The translations under genes and the position numbers were made by a program. This document shows positions 9,576-17,518 of a stretch of DNA of 27,214 nt, in pieces (position 1 is the first letter of the stretch; every line of letters begins with the position of its first letter). The DNA lies in IMG/VR virus record IMGVR_UViG_3300036715_001053, positions 1-27,214 of that record, one strand, 5' to 3'. The notes beneath the pieces are model-generated. The model had not been told where the DNA came from, ran no database searches, and was given only the letters and a program-made list of their open reading frames with translations. The DNA is from a virus.

Positions 9576-11140
9576 ATTAGTACTGCCCTTAATCTATTTT
9601 TAACAACTGTTGCTGCTATCTCTCGTATACTCTGGGAAATTAGTAATCTAGGATTACGGGATGCAGGGGAACCTTGCTTATAGCCAGGTTCGAATGTTTG
9701 GTAGGGGTACTTCATATACGTATAAAATGCCGTTATCATTCCTTCTCGGGAACTAGACATACGCTCAACTTTTACTGTATCAGCAAATCTACCTGATCTA
9801 TAATTAAGAACTTTAGTAGCAGTTCCGGTACCCATATTGGCTTTAATTCGATCAGCTAATTGCTGATTTAAGATAACTTGTAAAGCTGCTAGAGAGAAGA
9901 AGTGGCCCTTGAGATTTCTAACTCTAGAACTAGCAGCTTTAGCTTTTTTAAGCTGCTCTTTTACTTTTTTATTTTTTATCTGTAGTTCTTTTGCTATAGC
10001 CTTAATTTCGTCCATTAATAGCTTATTTGATGTAGGTATAGTAGCAATTTTTACTTTAGGGTATTTAGTATCCTCGCCCTTCGGAGGTTTAATACCTTCT
10101 AAGGCATTAATTATGACTTTAACTGAATAATCTTTTAAAGAATCTGAGCCTTTAGCTTCTAATAAAGCATCTAAATTTTTAGTAGCTGCATCTTTTATAG
10201 CTTCTGGATACTTAGAAATTAGCTCTTTAGCTTGTACTTCTAATAACTTAAGATTTTCTCCAAGAGTTTTAAGTTCTATAGATACTCCACTACCAGATTT
10301 TTGTGCTGATGCAATAGCAGCTAATGCTTTAGTAACTGGACCTAATATACTACCTGTTTGCTGGTTCCCGGTACCTTGCTCATTTACTAAAGCTTGGAAC
10401 TCAATATACATAGAGGGGTTTAAAGTCTGATTTCCTAGATTTTTTGTAGCGCCTGCATAAATCCCTGTATCCGTTTGTAAAGAGTTTGCTGAAGCAAGAT
10501 CTAAATCTATTAGTAATTGATTTATTCTATCAAAATAAGCTAGATCAGGTTCACCTCTAATTACTACTCTCCCAGACTCTTCATCAATATTAGATCCAAA
10601 ACTAATTAAGGATCTATATGAAGCTATTCCTATAATATGCCCAGCTTCAAATTTACCTAAACAATCATCAACTGCTTGTTTAGAGTACCCACTAATTTCT
10701 AGAAATTCTCCTGTCCACTTACGTAAACTACTATAGGGGGTATTATAAATAATTGTCCAAGGATCTTTTATTCCTGGGATAGAAGAGCTTTTAATTTGTT
10801 CTGAAGTACTCTCCATACTAGAATACCTAAACTCAAATTCATCTATAGATTTAGTACTAGGACCCCCAGACTTTCTATAAGACATATAGTCGCTATATTG
10901 CTCAAAGGTTATTGCCTCTGTACTTACCTGTATTTCTGCTAGAAGGCTTTTAAAGCCTTCTTTAGTAAGTACTATATTATTAAATTCTGCGGCTTTAAGT
11001 TTGTTCCTAAGACCCTTAACATCTTTAGTGCTACTTCCAATAAGTCCAGATACATTTTTTAAGATACCTATATCTAAGTTATTTTTAATAGCTTTTCCTA
11101 AATGATTTTTTAAGGTATTGCTAAGTTCAGTGAATGACAT
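9572..11140 (-). CDS. Putative head-tail completion / neck protein (gp10-like C-terminus)
   Basis: A 522-residue virion protein. The last 130 residues carry an LNYRSGRFADTVKV segment followed by YMKYPYQTFEPG, SPASRNPRLLISQSI and a terminal helix. This resembles small HK97 gp10-type completion proteins, which are usually 110-150 residues. The N-terminal 390 residues are mostly helical with a Lys-rich coiled-coil stretch around 370-410, and I do not recognise that part. The start abuts the stop of the connector gene (TAAATG at 11143-11138) and the end overlaps the tail terminator gene by four bases, so the three are one translational unit. The large N-terminal extension is unusual; it could be a fused neck domain or a scaffolding-type arm. 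Confidence 0.55.
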   Translation of the reverse strand: MSFTELSNTLKNHLGKAIKNNLDIGILKNVSGLIGSSTKDVKGLRNKLKAAEFNNIVLTKEGFKSLLAEIQVSTEAITFEQYSDYMSYRKSGGPSTKSIDEFEFRYSSMESTSEQIKSSSIPGIKDPWTIIYNTPYSSLRKWTGEFLEISGYSKQAVDDCLGKFEAGHIIGIASYRSLISFGSNIDEESGRVVIRGEPDLAYFDRINQLLIDLDLASANSLQTDTGIYAGATKNLGNQTLNPSMYIEFQALVNEQGTGNQQTGSILGPVTKALAAIASAQKSGSGVSIELKTLGENLKLLEVQAKELISKYPEAIKDAATKNLDALLEAKGSDSLKDYSVKVIINALEGIKPPKGEDTKYPKVKIATIPTSNKLLMDEIKAIAKELQIKNKKVKEQLKKAKAASSRVRNLKGHFFSLAALQVILNQQLADRIKANMGTGTATKVLNYRSGRFADTVKVERMSSSREGMITAFYTYMKYPYQTFEPGYKQGSPASRNPRLLISQSIREIAATVVKNRLRAVLI

Positions 11141-11713
11141 TTAACCCACCGCTGATATATATAAATCAAATACCCTAGAAATGTGGGAGGGTAGGGAATT
11201 CTTTGTGATGAACTCAACCTGTGTTGTATTTGACCCAGCATTACGCTGTGATTTAATTGCCATATCTGACTTGACATAGTATGCTACTAAATCAAGTACA
11301 GCGATTTTTAGGTCTTGAGGTATTGTCTCATATCCTGCAGTATATGTAATACGGTAGGCATTTATTTGTTTTGGAAATATTGTATCTAAGATAGGGGCAA
11401 TACTTCCATCTTCTTTATCTAAAGTATAATCTGTAAACTCTACTAAGGTAGTATACGTATTACCGTAATCTGATGAGTATTCTAAAGAGCTAATACTAAG
11501 GATAGGGTATTCTTTAAGTATAATTTTGCTAGTTCCACCCGAGTATACTTCGGTTGTTGCATTATCGACAAGGTCTACGAAAGTTCTGGCGCAATATGTT
11601 TTGCATAATTGTGATGCAGATTTAATAATACTACTAATCTGAGTATCTTGAGTAGTACTAGTAATTCCTGCATAGGCTTTATACTCAGCTAGAGTTACTA
11701 AATCTAATCCCAT
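11141..11713 (-). CDS. Head-tail connector protein (gp6-like)
   Basis: A 190-residue protein whose start, LVTLAEYKAYAGITSTTQDTQI then IIKSASQLCKTYCARTF, is the classic beginning of the HK97 gp6/SPP1 gp15 connector family. The middle has VYSGGTSKIILKEYPI, and the C-terminal half has AYRITYTAGYETIPQDLKIAV, the usual Y-x-A-G-Y element before the long helix. It forms the ring below the portal. AAGGAG lies about 5 bases before the ATG. The gene follows a double hairpin after the capsid gene, so it probably depends on read-through or an unseen promoter. Confidence 0.88.
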   Translation of the reverse strand: MGLDLVTLAEYKAYAGITSTTQDTQISSIIKSASQLCKTYCARTFVDLVDNATTEVYSGGTSKIILKEYPILSISSLEYSSDYGNTYTTLVEFTDYTLDKEDGSIAPILDTIFPKQINAYRITYTAGYETIPQDLKIAVLDLVAYYVKSDMAIKSQRNAGSNTTQVEFITKNSLPSHISRVFDLYISAVG

Positions 11714-11730
11714 TGTAACTCCTTATTATT

Positions 11731-11766
11731 CTTTTATAAGCTCTAATTAATTAGAGCTTATAAAAG
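11731..11766. terminator. Long perfect inverted repeat (16-bp arms) before the connector gene
   Basis: The left arm CTTTTATAAGCTCTAA and its exact complement TTAGAGCTTATAAAAG are separated by TTAA. It lies immediately after the capsid terminator hairpin and about 17 bases before the connector start (11713 on the minus strand). It may be a second terminator stem, an mRNA end protector or a protein-binding palindrome; the sequence does not decide. Confidence 0.7.
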
Positions 11767-11789
11767 AAGAGTGGACCTAAATCCACTCT
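11767..11789 (-). terminator. Rho-independent terminator after the capsid gene
   Basis: On the minus strand AGAGTGGA, loop TTTAGG, TCCACTCT is followed by TCTTTT. The 8-bp stem is perfect. It begins 17 bases past the capsid stop codon and would limit transcription of downstream connector genes relative to capsid. Confidence 0.78.
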
Positions 11790-11805
11790 AATTTATGCTA
11801 GACTA

Positions 11806-13155
11806 TTAAGACCAGCGAAGTGCTGAAATACCTATACCATTAACTGTTGAAAGCTGAGTCAAACCAGTACGCATTGAAGCAACTAGTACACGACGTTGTG
11901 TTTCTGCAAGTTCTTGAGTATCGAAACGAAGACCGCGTTGATTACCTGCAATAAAGTTTGCAGGAGCAATACATACTGCGCCAATGTTAGTAGCTGAAGT
12001 AGTAGTACCAGTTGTTTTAGTTGCAAGAGCATCTGAAACAAGTACTGGAGTATTACCAATTGTACCGATTTGACCAGTTAGTAGTGTAGCTGCAGGTCCA
12101 ACTTGATTCATTGTTTGGAATGCTGTATCTTCCATTAGATCGTAGTATGAGTCTGTTGAAACAACATAAACGAGTTCTGCAGGATCAAGACCCCAAGCAC
12201 CTAAATCTTTACGTAGAGCACGTAAGTTAGCTAGTGTAACTGTACCAGTATTGGTAACGTTAACTGCTGAAGTTGCATCATATATAGCTGCACCTTTAAC
12301 TGGGTCTGCACCAGAACCAGCACCTAGGATAAATGCCTTATCTACAGCACGGGCAACACGGCGAACCATAGCATCACGGATGATTGGAAGCAATACTAAA
12401 ACTGCATCTTCTTCTTCTTCGTAAGCCATATATTCGTTAGTAGCTACTTTATATGCATTAAGAGTAATTTCTTTTAATGTATGGGTTTGAGTAGCACCGG
12501 CTGAAGCTGCACTACCGAATGAAGAGTTAGCCATCCATGTTGCAAAACCAGCTTCTGGATTTACAGGGATTGACATAACATTTGTCTTCATCGCAAGTTG
12601 GCGGAAGATTGGAGCGAAAATTAGGCGTCTACGGATTTCAGCTTCCATTACTGTGGAGATTTCTAATTCCCACTGGGCTGAAGGTACATGTGCACCATAT
12701 TTTTGAACTATTTCTTGACCAAACTTAAGCTGTTCAATACCTTTACCCATGATTTTAGCAGCAAGATATGCTGATTCACGGTCTGTGTATGCTTTAGCGA
12801 AGTCTGATTGATTGCCTTTGTCTGCAAAATTCATTTTGCTAGCTTGAAGCTTAGCAAGGTCATCTGCTTTTTCTTTGATAACAGCTTCTAGACCTTCAAG
12901 AGCTGATTTTGAAGCAGCAGTTTGGTCATTAAGACGTTTCTCAACATCTGCTAGCAAGCGTTCTGAGCCTGAAGCACCTAATTGTATAGCAGCAGCGATT
13001 TTTGCATCTAGAGCAGCAGCGTCGTCGGCAGCTTTCTTTTCAGCAATAGCTACTAAAGCAGCTTTTGCATGTTTCTCTTCGATTGCAGCAGCTGTTTTAG
13101 CAGAAGCATCTTCTGCAGCTTTAGCAAGTAGTAGTTCTAATTCTTTTGGATCCAT
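11806..13155 (-). CDS. Nested in-frame start: scaffold-capsid protein without protease (predicted)
   Basis: Codon 202 of the fusion is ATG (13155) and is preceded by AAAGGA with 7 bases between, a good ribosome binding site in the middle of an open frame. It lies exactly at the junction between the protease linker (rich in Pro, Ser, Thr) and the delta-like coiled coil. Translation from here gives a 449-residue protein equal to a normal HK97 gp5 precursor. This would solve the stoichiometry problem of a 1:1 protease-capsid fusion. Evidence is sequence only. Confidence 0.55.
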   Translation of the reverse strand: MDPKELELLLAKAAEDASAKTAAAIEEKHAKAALVAIAEKKAADDAAALDAKIAAAIQLGASGSERLLADVEKRLNDQTAASKSALEGLEAVIKEKADDLAKLQASKMNFADKGNQSDFAKAYTDRESAYLAAKIMGKGIEQLKFGQEIVQKYGAHVPSAQWELEISTVMEAEIRRRLIFAPIFRQLAMKTNVMSIPVNPEAGFATWMANSSFGSAASAGATQTHTLKEITLNAYKVATNEYMAYEEEEDAVLVLLPIIRDAMVRRVARAVDKAFILGAGSGADPVKGAAIYDATSAVNVTNTGTVTLANLRALRKDLGAWGLDPAELVYVVSTDSYYDLMEDTAFQTMNQVGPAATLLTGQIGTIGNTPVLVSDALATKTTGTTTSATNIGAVCIAPANFIAGNQRGLRFDTQELAETQRRVLVASMRTGLTQLSTVNGIGISALRWS

Positions 13156-13758
13156 GTTCCATTCCTTTGTGATTACGCCAGTACTTGGAGCAGGGGATTC
13201 TAGCCCTTTAGCTGCTTCCGACTTTTCCATATATTGGCTTTTGAAGTTACTATAATCCTCAGCGCTATCGAAGGCTTTGGACAAACTGAATGTGCTATCC
13301 TGATTACAGGGCACTGATACTACTGAAATCTCTAGGAGTTCTAACTCTTTGATTATAAATAGATCGGTAATAGAATCATAAGTAGCATCTTTGATGTAGA
13401 ATCCTACACTAAATGCTGTTAAAATTCCATCTTTTACTAGGTTAAACACATCGTCTGCCGCAGCAGAGATACGGGCCTTTACCCATAGGCCTTTTTCGTC
13501 TATCTTATGGTCAACCATTCTACCTATAGGGTTATCAGCATCGTGATATCCTAGGATAATAGGGTTTTTAAGGTAGTTTTGAACTGCTGCATTCCAAGCG
13601 GTCATTGGTATAATATCGCCTGATCTATCTTTAGAAGTAGTATTTGCATACCCTTCAATAAATATTGACTCTATAGGACCGTTAACCGATTCTTCAGGGT
13701 CTGCAGCATCTTTACGAAAAGTTTGGGTAAGATATAAAATCTTATTTTTTTCTTTCAT
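11806..13758 (-). CDS. Prohead protease-major capsid protein fusion (HK97 type)
   Basis: A 650-residue polyprotein. Residues 1-160 are an S78-family prohead protease: GYANTTSKDRSGDII (36-50), PIILGYHDADNPIGRM with candidate catalytic His72, TAFSVGF with candidate Ser117, and LLEISVVSVP (141-150). Residues 202-308 are an Ala/Lys/Glu-rich coiled coil like the HK97 delta (scaffold) domain. Residues from about 309 form the HK97-fold capsid subunit, with an E-loop-like stretch near 400-440 and MEAEIRRRLIFAPIFRQLA at 371-389. The protease would cut near the 308/309 region to release the delta part; the exact site is inference. In HK97 the two are separate genes; fusions are known in other phages. 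A second start inside the gene (13155) may make delta-capsid without protease. AAGGAG precedes the main ATG. Confidence 0.93.
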   Translation of the reverse strand: MKEKNKILYLTQTFRKDAADPEESVNGPIESIFIEGYANTTSKDRSGDIIPMTAWNAAVQNYLKNPIILGYHDADNPIGRMVDHKIDEKGLWVKARISAAADDVFNLVKDGILTAFSVGFYIKDATYDSITDLFIIKELELLEISVVSVPCNQDSTFSLSKAFDSAEDYSNFKSQYMEKSEAAKGLESPAPSTGVITKEWNMDPKELELLLAKAAEDASAKTAAAIEEKHAKAALVAIAEKKAADDAAALDAKIAAAIQLGASGSERLLADVEKRLNDQTAASKSALEGLEAVIKEKADDLAKLQASKMNFADKGNQSDFAKAYTDRESAYLAAKIMGKGIEQLKFGQEIVQKYGAHVPSAQWELEISTVMEAEIRRRLIFAPIFRQLAMKTNVMSIPVNPEAGFATWMANSSFGSAASAGATQTHTLKEITLNAYKVATNEYMAYEEEEDAVLVLLPIIRDAMVRRVARAVDKAFILGAGSGADPVKGAAIYDATSAVNVTNTGTVTLANLRALRKDLGAWGLDPAELVYVVSTDSYYDLMEDTAFQTMNQVGPAATLLTGQIGTIGNTPVLVSDALATKTTGTTTSATNIGAVCIAPANFIAGNQRGLRFDTQELAETQRRVLVASMRTGLTQLSTVNGIGISALRWS

Positions 13759-13766
13759 AATGCTCC

Positions 13767-14963
13767 TTATGGTGCTGGTGGATCTTTTGGCTTCGGAGGT
13801 GCACCACCAACTCCTGGATTAACAGCTGATCCTGCTATATTCGCCGGGACTCTAATATCATCTAAGCCAGATTTGATAGGTAGTCTTAGAAATTCACGAG
13901 CTTCGGAAGGGGTTTCAATTCCACCATTAACTAACGAAACGTGATAAGTAGCTACATCTTTCATTTCTGGCTGAAGGGCAGAGACAGTAGAGGTAATAAT
14001 TTGAACGTCATATCCAAAGTATCTTTCTAACGCAGACACTAAACGTGTTGCAATTGGAACGACTGTCTCTAGATAAAATAGACGTAGGTTAGGGGATATG
14101 TTAGCATTATTTCCACCATCTAGTAAAACTGTTGGTACACCTAATGCCGTTAGTATTTTATTATTATGAGTAGTAATTGAATTATCAAAATCCATATCTT
14201 TGAAATTGGTATCTCCGATACTTTTTAATTTTAGTCCGCTATCTAATAGCATGGGGCGTTTAGCACCATTTGAAGTGTTATATTTTTGTTGCCAGTTAGC
14301 AATTGTACGGTCTTTAGCAGCTTGACTAAGTGTATTCTCTGTTTCGATTACTATACCTGCAATAGCACCATTAACAAAGAACTGATCTTGGAAGTCTTGC
14401 ATCTTATATAAGGTCTTCATACTACGTTCAGCTGCCATTAAGCGGCTGGTTCCACGATATACTGAAGTACCGCTTAAATCTTTAATATGTATAATCTCAT
14501 CAGGGGTAAAATCCTGGATACTATTATAGGTATATTTATTTACAAAAGTTTTAGGGTCTGGATGTACTACTATTTTTGCCGCAGGTAAATGGTATAAATA
14601 TACTCCATCATAGTATATAAACATATTACCTTCTAGCAAGAAGTCTGTAAACAGATGTGTTCTAAACTCTTGTGCTGACATATAGGGATTTGGAGCAAAG
14701 TTTAGCATATTTACTAAAGTTTTCTGCTTAACTCCATTTACTATCCCTGTATTTTCTTTATTCTTTACATCATAATCTAGTGATGAACATGCACTAACAA
14801 TCATATTAACCCCTCTACATACTACTTCAAGCTTATCATACGCTTGACTAAAAGTTATATGTGAGGTTGTAGATACATAAGATCCAGCTTCTCGTGATAT
14901 TATGTTCTGTGCTGGATTATTTTTACTAAAGTAATCCTTTATATCTTTATTCCACCATGCCAT
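13767..14963 (-). CDS. Portal protein (HK97 family)
   Basis: A 398-residue protein with the HK97 portal pattern: an early helix AYDKLEVVCRGVNMIVSACSSL (about 41-62), NPYMSAQEFRTHLFTDFLLEGNMFIYY (92-118), the stretch EIIHIKDL (155-162) leading to YRGTSRLMAAERSMKTL, and GVPTVLLDG near 280 followed by the stem/crown helices. It forms the dodecameric DNA channel at the capsid vertex and binds TerL. AAGGA lies 6 bases before the start and the gene sits 8 bases from both neighbours, in an operon with the HNH gene and the capsid fusion. The C-terminus is Pro/Gly-rich and probably disordered. Confidence 0.92.
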   Translation of the reverse strand: MAWWNKDIKDYFSKNNPAQNIISREAGSYVSTTSHITFSQAYDKLEVVCRGVNMIVSACSSLDYDVKNKENTGIVNGVKQKTLVNMLNFAPNPYMSAQEFRTHLFTDFLLEGNMFIYYDGVYLYHLPAAKIVVHPDPKTFVNKYTYNSIQDFTPDEIIHIKDLSGTSVYRGTSRLMAAERSMKTLYKMQDFQDQFFVNGAIAGIVIETENTLSQAAKDRTIANWQQKYNTSNGAKRPMLLDSGLKLKSIGDTNFKDMDFDNSITTHNNKILTALGVPTVLLDGGNNANISPNLRLFYLETVVPIATRLVSALERYFGYDVQIITSTVSALQPEMKDVATYHVSLVNGGIETPSEAREFLRLPIKSGLDDIRVPANIAGSAVNPGVGGAPPKPKDPPAP

Positions 14964-14971
14964 AGCATTCC

Positions 14972-15391
14972 TTAATAGAAGGAGCTAAATGACCCTGCTT
15001 TCTTTTCAGGTTCCAGTCCATTAGCTTTTGTGACCTGTTTCTCAATCCATCTACTCTGTTTAGGTGCTGAAGTTAAGGCAGGCGCTTTACCAAAAACACT
15101 ATGTAATTTTACATGGTGCTTATTACATAAAGTGAATACTTCGACATATATCTCAGAATGATGTGCTTCGATAAACTCATCTCTAATTGCTATAACTTCC
15201 TCGTCAGTTGCTAAGCTATGTCCATTCTCTTTTGCCCACTTATCTAGAAGTAAGGTTAAGGAGTTTAGGTGGTGTAGCTCTAGATCATCAGTATAACCGC
15301 AGATAAAACATATATCTTTCTTGTCGTATGCTGACTTAGCTCTATCACGTATATGCTTAACAGCTACGCGCTTATTTGTATTTATAGCCAT
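14972..15391 (-). CDS. HNH endonuclease (packaging-associated type)
   Basis: A 139-residue protein with an HNH/treble-clef pattern: Cys28-x2-Cys31, LELHHLN with His40-His41, Cys89, and KHHVKLH with His92, His93 and His97. Cys28, Cys31, Cys89 and one of the histidines would hold zinc; His41 is the likely general base. Small HNH proteins beside terminase and portal genes are common in HK97-type phages, where HK97 gp74 works with the terminase in DNA cleavage for packaging. That role fits the place here, first gene of the portal-capsid operon behind its own promoter (15437-15465). A homing role is the alternative and is less likely because the gene is co-directional and operonic. Confidence 0.82.
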   Translation of the reverse strand: MAINTNKRVAVKHIRDRAKSAYDKKDICFICGYTDDLELHHLNSLTLLLDKWAKENGHSLATDEEVIAIRDEFIEAHHSEIYVEVFTLCNKHHVKLHSVFGKAPALTSAPKQSRWIEKQVTKANGLEPEKKAGSFSSFY

Positions 15392-15436
15392 TACAGGAGT
15401 TCCGTCTTTTTAGTTACTATTACAAGTTTATATAGT

Positions 15437-15465
15437 ATTATAACCTGTATGCATGATAAAGTCAA
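15437..15465 (-). promoter_or_regulatory. Sigma-70 promoter of the HNH-portal-capsid operon
   Basis: On the minus strand TTGACT (15465-15460) and TATAAT (15442-15437) are 17 bases apart. It starts about 45 bases upstream of the HNH start, just after the terminator of the GIY-YIG gene. Confidence 0.82.
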
Positions 15466-15491
15466 GGATAAAATTTTTTATGCCGGGTAAC

Positions 15492-15518
15492 AAAAAAGCC
15501 CGCTATAAAAGCGGGCTT
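15492..15518 (-). terminator. Rho-independent terminator after the GIY-YIG gene
   Basis: On the minus strand AAGCCCGC, loop TTTTATA, GCGGGCTT runs into T residues at 15497-15492. It lies 10 bases past the stop of the GIY-YIG gene and insulates it from the HNH operon. Confidence 0.87.
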
Positions 15519-15527
15519 GGTAGGGTT

Positions 15528-16067
15528 TTACTTATTTAGTAGTCGATCTAGCCAATTTCTTGACTTTAACCTTTTAATTTCAGCGTTTAGTTTCTCATTT
15601 ACACGTTCTTGTGATTCTATATAGGTTCCAGAAATCATATCCCTAATCTTGGCTTGATGGCTAGATTGTAAGTGTTTTATTTTTCCTTCTAGGTTACTTA
15701 TCTTAGTATTTGAAGCTAGTACCATATTACCTAAAGTACCTGTACTGTAGCATAATAAAGGTAGGTGATCTTGGTTTAAATCTTCTGATACTTTTGGTCT
15801 AGAGGCATTTAAAATATTATCTGACCAATTATTGTGTATTAAATTAGCTTCTAATAGTCCTATATGGTCTTCGTGGCAAGTTATCATTATACTTGTACTA
15901 GGGTATCCTGATCTATTATATTCCATTTGCATTTTTAAAGCAGCAGTACCTTTATCGAATTTATCAAAGTGCTCTTTCCAACGACGTTCGAAATCGTTAG
16001 TTTTACCGATGTAGTATTTACCACTTTTAAATTTGAGAATGTATACACCAGAGTTTTGATGGGTCAT
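15528..16067 (-). CDS. GIY-YIG endonuclease
   Basis: A 179-residue protein. Residues 7-35 carry SGVYILKFKSGKYYIGKTND followed by FERRWKEHF: the GVY and YIG elements with catalytic-type Tyr and Arg. Glu73 in LLEANLIHNN is the expected metal-binding Glu. Residues 125-179 are a Lys/Arg-rich coiled coil, perhaps for DNA binding or dimerisation. No LPxTG or transport signal. It is flanked by a terminator and a divergent promoter region and faces a second nuclease gene, so it is most simply a free-standing homing-type endonuclease inserted between large terminase and the HNH gene. No clear ribosome binding site is seen upstream of its ATG, and I see no intron boundaries. Confidence 0.85.
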   Translation of the reverse strand: MTHQNSGVYILKFKSGKYYIGKTNDFERRWKEHFDKFDKGTAALKMQMEYNRSGYPSTSIMITCHEDHIGLLEANLIHNNWSDNILNASRPKVSEDLNQDHLPLLCYSTGTLGNMVLASNTKISNLEGKIKHLQSSHQAKIRDMISGTYIESQERVNEKLNAEIKRLKSRNWLDRLLNK

Positions 16068-16078
16068 AAAAAATATAC

Positions 16079-16107
16079 TTGAAAAAATTTGATTGTTAGA
16101 GTATAAT
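16079..16107 (+). promoter_or_regulatory. Sigma-70 promoter of the plus-strand endonuclease gene
   Basis: TTGAAA (16079-16084) and TATAAT (16102-16107) are 17 bases apart, followed by AGGA and the ATG at 16136. The -10 is part of a palindrome (16100-16121) that could be an operator. Confidence 0.75.
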
Positions 16108-16121
16108 AATTATATTATACT
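16100..16121. repeat. Palindrome over the -10 box between divergent nuclease genes
   Basis: Arms AGTATAATA and TATTATACT flank ATTA. The repeat presents a TATAAT on each strand and lies midway between the two nuclease genes, so it may be a shared operator or a bidirectional -10 region. The minus-strand copy lacks a good -35. Confidence 0.55.
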
Positions 16122-16135
16122 TGATGAGGAATAAA

Positions 16136-17518
16136 ATGGCACATAAAAAAACTACAGAAGATTTTAAGGTAGAAGTATCTTTGAAATATCCTGAGCTAGT
16201 AGTACTGGGGGAATATAAAGGTGCTGCTATAAGTATTGAGATAGGTTGTCAAGTAGGGCATACTTGGACAGTGTCGCCTACTAACTTACTATCAAAAGGT
16301 ACTAGAAGTACTTGTAGAGAATGCTATGGTAAAAGTACTATTAGGTTAGATTGGACTTCTGCTAATATTTTAAAATTAAGGGAGTTAGTAGAAAATAATA
16401 CTTCTACTGAAGAACTACAGAAAATATTTAATACTACTAAAGCCTCTATAGATAATGCCTGCTCCAAAAATAATATTACTAGAGATAGGTTTCTTAGCCA
16501 TACAAAGAGAAGGTTATTAGACATAACTAGTTCTTTAAATTATACAGTACTATCTATCCAGAACTCAAGTTATGGCAATATTGAGTATATTTGTGACAAA
16601 GGGCACTCTAATACTCAAACTATCAGTAATTTTATGGCAGGACATTATTGTCCAAAATGTATATCTGCATTAGGCATAAGCAAAGGCGAATCTGAATTAT
16701 TAGAGTTTATTAAATCAGAGTATTCCGGCTGGATAGAGACTAGTGATAGAGATATACTAGAAGGGAAAGAGTTAGATATTGTACTTCCTGATTTAGGTAT
16801 TGCTTTTGAATTTAATGGAGAGTACTGGCATAGGGAAGATAAAGTAGGTAAAAATTATCACCTAAATAAAACTAAAGATACTATAGATTTTGGGTATCAG
16901 TTAATTCATATCTATGAATCTGAGTGGGCTACTAAGAAGGAGATAGTTAAATCTCGTATAAAAAGTATCCTAGGTAGTACTTCTAAAATATTTGCTAGGA
17001 AATGTATAGTTAAGGAAATTAGGTTCCCAAAGGATTTTTTAAATACTAATCATATACAGGAGCAAGGTAGTCCTACTTCAGTTAATTTAGGGTTATTTTT
17101 TGAGAATAATTTAGTTGCAGTAATGACCTTTAGTTCTCCAAGATTCTCTAAAGAGTATACGTATGAGTTAGTTAGGTACTGCTCTATATTGAATACTACT
17201 ATAGTAGGTGGGGCGTCTAAGCTTTTAAAGTATTTTAAGAATAAATATATGGGGTCTATTATATCCTACTCAGATAAAAGATGGAGTATAGGGTCATTAT
17301 ACTCCACTTTAGGTTTTAAATACTCACATACTTCAGTACCTAACTATAGATACTATAAAAGACTAACTTCTTTATCTAGATATAAATGCCAGAAACACCT
17401 GTTAAAAACTCTATTCCCTAACTCCTTTTCAGAAGAATTAACCGAAAAAGAAATTATGTCTTTAGAAGGCTACTACCCTGTTTATGATTGTGGGAACGAT
17501 GTATGGGTACTTAACTAG
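16136..17518 (+). CDS. Homing-type endonuclease with zinc ribbons and PD-(D/E)XK/Vsr-like core
   Basis: A 460-residue protein on the strand opposite to the late genes. Two zinc-ribbon units open it: Cys38/His42/Cys60/Cys63 and Cys153/His157/Cys172/Cys175. Between them residues 72-113 look like a helix-turn-helix. Residues 183-265 resemble a Vsr-like PD-(D/E)XK core: GESELLEF, KELDIVLPDLGIAFEFNGEYWH (211-232) and a following Lys and YESEW. The C-terminal half (270-430) has LVAVMTFSSPRF and SYSDKRWSIGSLY, a domain seen with similar phage nucleases whose role I cannot state. I chose ATG 16136 (AGGA 5 bases upstream) over the more upstream TTG at 16121. The 3' end overlaps the TerL stop tail-to-tail by 8 bases. 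Placement between TerL and HNH/portal, own promoter and opposite strand indicate a mobile element. Confidence 0.75.
   Translation: MAHKKTTEDFKVEVSLKYPELVVLGEYKGAAISIEIGCQVGHTWTVSPTNLLSKGTRSTCRECYGKSTIRLDWTSANILKLRELVENNTSTEELQKIFNTTKASIDNACSKNNITRDRFLSHTKRRLLDITSSLNYTVLSIQNSSYGNIEYICDKGHSNTQTISNFMAGHYCPKCISALGISKGESELLEFIKSEYSGWIETSDRDILEGKELDIVLPDLGIAFEFNGEYWHREDKVGKNYHLNKTKDTIDFGYQLIHIYESEWATKKEIVKSRIKSILGSTSKIFARKCIVKEIRFPKDFLNTNHIQEQGSPTSVNLGLFFENNLVAVMTFSSPRFSKEYTYELVRYCSILNTTIVGGASKLLKYFKNKYMGSIISYSDKRWSIGSLYSTLGFKYSHTSVPNYRYYKRLTSLSRYKCQKHLLKTLFPNSFSEELTEKEIMSLEGYYPVYDCGNDVWVLN

Noticed and set aside
12875-13255. Plus-strand frame of 126 codons inside the capsid fusion
   Set aside because: Antisense to the Ala-rich delta-like region; composition is explained by the opposite strand.
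14972-16067. Group I intron around the nuclease genes
   Set aside because: Flanking genes are intact full-length frames and I see no intron core or split exon, so the nucleases look free-standing.
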